From contig JAJRAT010000100.1 in assembly GCA_028682845.1 (NCBI GenBank), positions 1 through 5,834 of the forward strand: a DNA stretch of 5,834 nt, read 5' to 3'. The notes beneath the pieces were generated by a model. That model ran no database searches, had not been told where the DNA came from, and saw only the letters and a program-made list of their open reading frames with translations. The position numbers and the translations under genes are program-made. This DNA comes from Methanothrix sp. Its GTDB lineage: Archaea > Halobacteriota > Methanosarcinia > Methanotrichales > Methanotrichaceae. How positions within the stretch are numbered: position 1 is the stretch's first letter; the number at the start of each line of letters is the position of its first letter. Shown one piece after another: positions 4,758 through 5,834 of this stretch.

Positions 4758-5519
4758 CTACACCGCTTCGCACGTGAAGATACAGTAGCACAAAGTCGCC
4801 CGGAACTCATCCCCTTCTTGGGTGAATATTTTTTGACCGCAGCCGAATTTCTCCACGATCTCTCGCCCGATGGCCGCTTTTTCTTCCGGCCCGAGGCCGT
4901 AGCGCTCCCCTAGATCCGCGGAACTCATCTGCAGCGGCGGGGCAGGGGAGGCGGCGCGCACGGCAAAGCCCGCCCTCTGCAGCCGGGCTGCCAGTTCATC
5001 TCTTGTGAAGAACCACTTCACCGTCTCCATGCGTTCGTAAAGGAGGTTCATCAGGTCCGCATCCCCCTGGCGAGCGAAGCAGGCCGACTGGTGCACGAAG
5101 AACTCACCGGGATGAAGCTGCATTCGCAGGTGTTTTAGGAGCGGATCGATTCCATCGCGCCCGAAGTAGTGCAGCATCGATCTTGACATGAGGAGCAGCC
5201 TTTCCTCACCGGCCAGGAGCTGTCGGCGCGTCACCTGATTCAGAGGCGACTGCAGCTTGACAATTCCGCCGTTCGCGCAAGCCGACAACTGCTTTTCCGA
5301 GAGGTCCACATCCACCAGGCGGACTGTCAACAGGCCGCGCCGGAGCAGTTCTGCCAGGAGAAAGCCGGTCCCTCCGCCCAGGTCCGCCAGAACATCCGGC
5401 TTGCCGACCTCGATTGCCTTTTCCACCGCATCCAGCAACGGCCCTGCTGCATTTGCATCGGAAAAATAGCCGTCAAAGACTTCTGCCCAGCGTTGGCCGT
5501 GAACGCCAAGCTCTCGCAT
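4758..5519 (-). CDS. Class I SAM-dependent methyltransferase, substrate unknown
   Basis: From ATG 5519 the protein has 253 residues. Motif I is ADLGGGTGFL (45-54) with Asp46 and the glycine-rich SAM loop; the acidic end of strand 2 is VDVD (69-72); the later strand and helix are LLLMSRSMLHYF (108-119), followed by HLRMQLHPGEFFVHQS (130-145). An N-terminal helical cap (HGQRWAEVFDGYF) and a C-terminal FTRDELAARLQRAGF segment fit small-molecule methyltransferases. No specific family is recognised. Four of the protein's cysteines lie in the last 30 residues. The frame stays open upstream to an ATG at 5681, inside the end of the preceding TPR gene, and a TTG at 5591 also has a GGAG-type site. I prefer 5519 because it has CGGAG about 10 nt upstream, the recognisable domain starts there, and the upstream frame crosses a 13-nt tandem duplication that would shift any real reading frame. 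Probably co-transcribed with the TPR gene. Confidence 0.85.
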   Translation of the reverse strand: MRELGVHGQRWAEVFDGYFSDANAAGPLLDAVEKAIEVGKPDVLADLGGGTGFLLAELLRRGLLTVRLVDVDLSEKQLSACANGGIVKLQSPLNQVTRRQLLAGEERLLLMSRSMLHYFGRDGIDPLLKHLRMQLHPGEFFVHQSACFARQGDADLMNLLYERMETVKWFFTRDELAARLQRAGFAVRAASPAPPLQMSSADLGERYGLGPEEKAAIGREIVEKFGCGQKIFTQEGDEFRATLCYCIFTCEAV

Positions 5520-5608
5520 GACCGATTGCTCCGCGGTTGCGCTCTTACCGGTCGCGCTCGCCCCGTTTTTCCTTTTGGATTGTTCGCTCAAAGAAGCATC
5601 TCTCCACT

Positions 5609-5636
5609 CCGTTTGTTCTTGCCGTTTGTTCTTGCC
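5609..5636. repeat. 13-nt tandem duplication between TPR gene and methyltransferase
   Basis: ccgtttgttcttg occurs at 5609-5621 and 5622-5634, followed by cc, giving 28 bases of perfect 13-nt periodicity. It lies 18 bases past the TPR stop and 90 bases before the preferred methyltransferase start. A 13-nt indel is not frame-preserving, which argues that this stretch is not translated. Confidence 0.85.
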
Positions 5637-5653
5637 GGAGACGGTGTTAATCC

Positions 5654-5834
5654 TTAAAACTGGCCGTGTATGCCGATCCATCCGGCGCAGGAGAATGCGA
5701 ACCTCGCTTCCGCGTCCAGGCCCAGATGCTTCAGGGCCACGCCTTTGTTGTGCCAGGCGTGGGCGTTTTTGGGATTGATCTTCAATGCCCTCTCAAAAGA
5801 CGAAACGGCATCGTCATAGCGCTGCAGGGCGCAC
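5654..5834 (-). CDS. TPR-repeat protein, C-terminal fragment (cut by right edge)
   Basis: The last 59 codons of a minus-strand gene whose 5' part lies outside the window. The text fits tetratricopeptide repeats: one unit ends YDDAVSSFERALKINPKN and the next begins AHAWHNKGVALKHLGLDAEARFAF, with the conserved W/Y-4-G-8-A/Y spacing and a proline at the turn. TPR proteins are scaffolds for protein-protein contacts; the partner cannot be told from this fragment. The last unit is followed by a short tail (SCAGWIGIHGQF) and TAA. The methyltransferase frame is open across the end of this gene in another register. Expected to be the upstream member of the same transcription unit. Confidence 0.85.
   Translation of the reverse strand, partial: CALQRYDDAVSSFERALKINPKNAHAWHNKGVALKHLGLDAEARFAFSCAGWIGIHGQF

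Overview
The window most likely comes from a methanogenic archaeon, probably of the Methanosarcina/Methanothrix lineage. The main evidence is an intact McrC, a protein known only from organisms with methyl-coenzyme M reductase. It is supported by an archaeal diphthine synthase (DphB), an archaeal-type alkaline-phosphatase-superfamily phosphoglycerate mutase homologue, a tRNA gene without encoded CCA, and AT-rich TATA-like boxes about 25 bases ahead of expected starts. The genus is inferred from remembered protein similarity and was not tested.

Layout from left to right. Positions 1-117 are nine perfect copies of a 13-nt tandem repeat that runs off the left edge. Next is a minus-strand tRNA-Ile(GAT) with a T-rich terminator and a clear TATA box, then about 380 bases of non-coding DNA holding a decayed 13-nt-periodic repeat. 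A plus-strand gene for an unrecognised 128-aa charged protein (608-994) converges on a minus-strand pair: a 56-residue ribbon-helix-helix (RHH) regulator whose stop overlaps the start of queD (ATGA). Upstream of that pair, also on the minus strand, is dphB. dphB is divergent from mcrC across a spacer with a palindrome and direct repeats. mcrC is followed by apgM on the same strand. apgM converges on a minus-strand SAM-dependent methyltransferase of unknown substrate, which lies downstream of a TPR protein cut by the right edge.

How the genes fit together. This is housekeeping and methanogen-core territory rather than a mobile island: tRNA modification (QueD, 7-deazaguanine/archaeosine route), elongation factor 2 modification (DphB), maturation or activation of methyl-coenzyme M reductase (McrC), and central carbon or amino-acid metabolism (ApgM family). 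No integrase, transposase, CRISPR array or defence gene is visible. The least ordinary elements are the overlapping RHH-queD pair with tandem 12-nt boxes just upstream of its TATA element, mcrC standing apart from mcrBDGA, the unidentified 128-aa protein, and a 13-nt period seen independently in five non-coding stretches.
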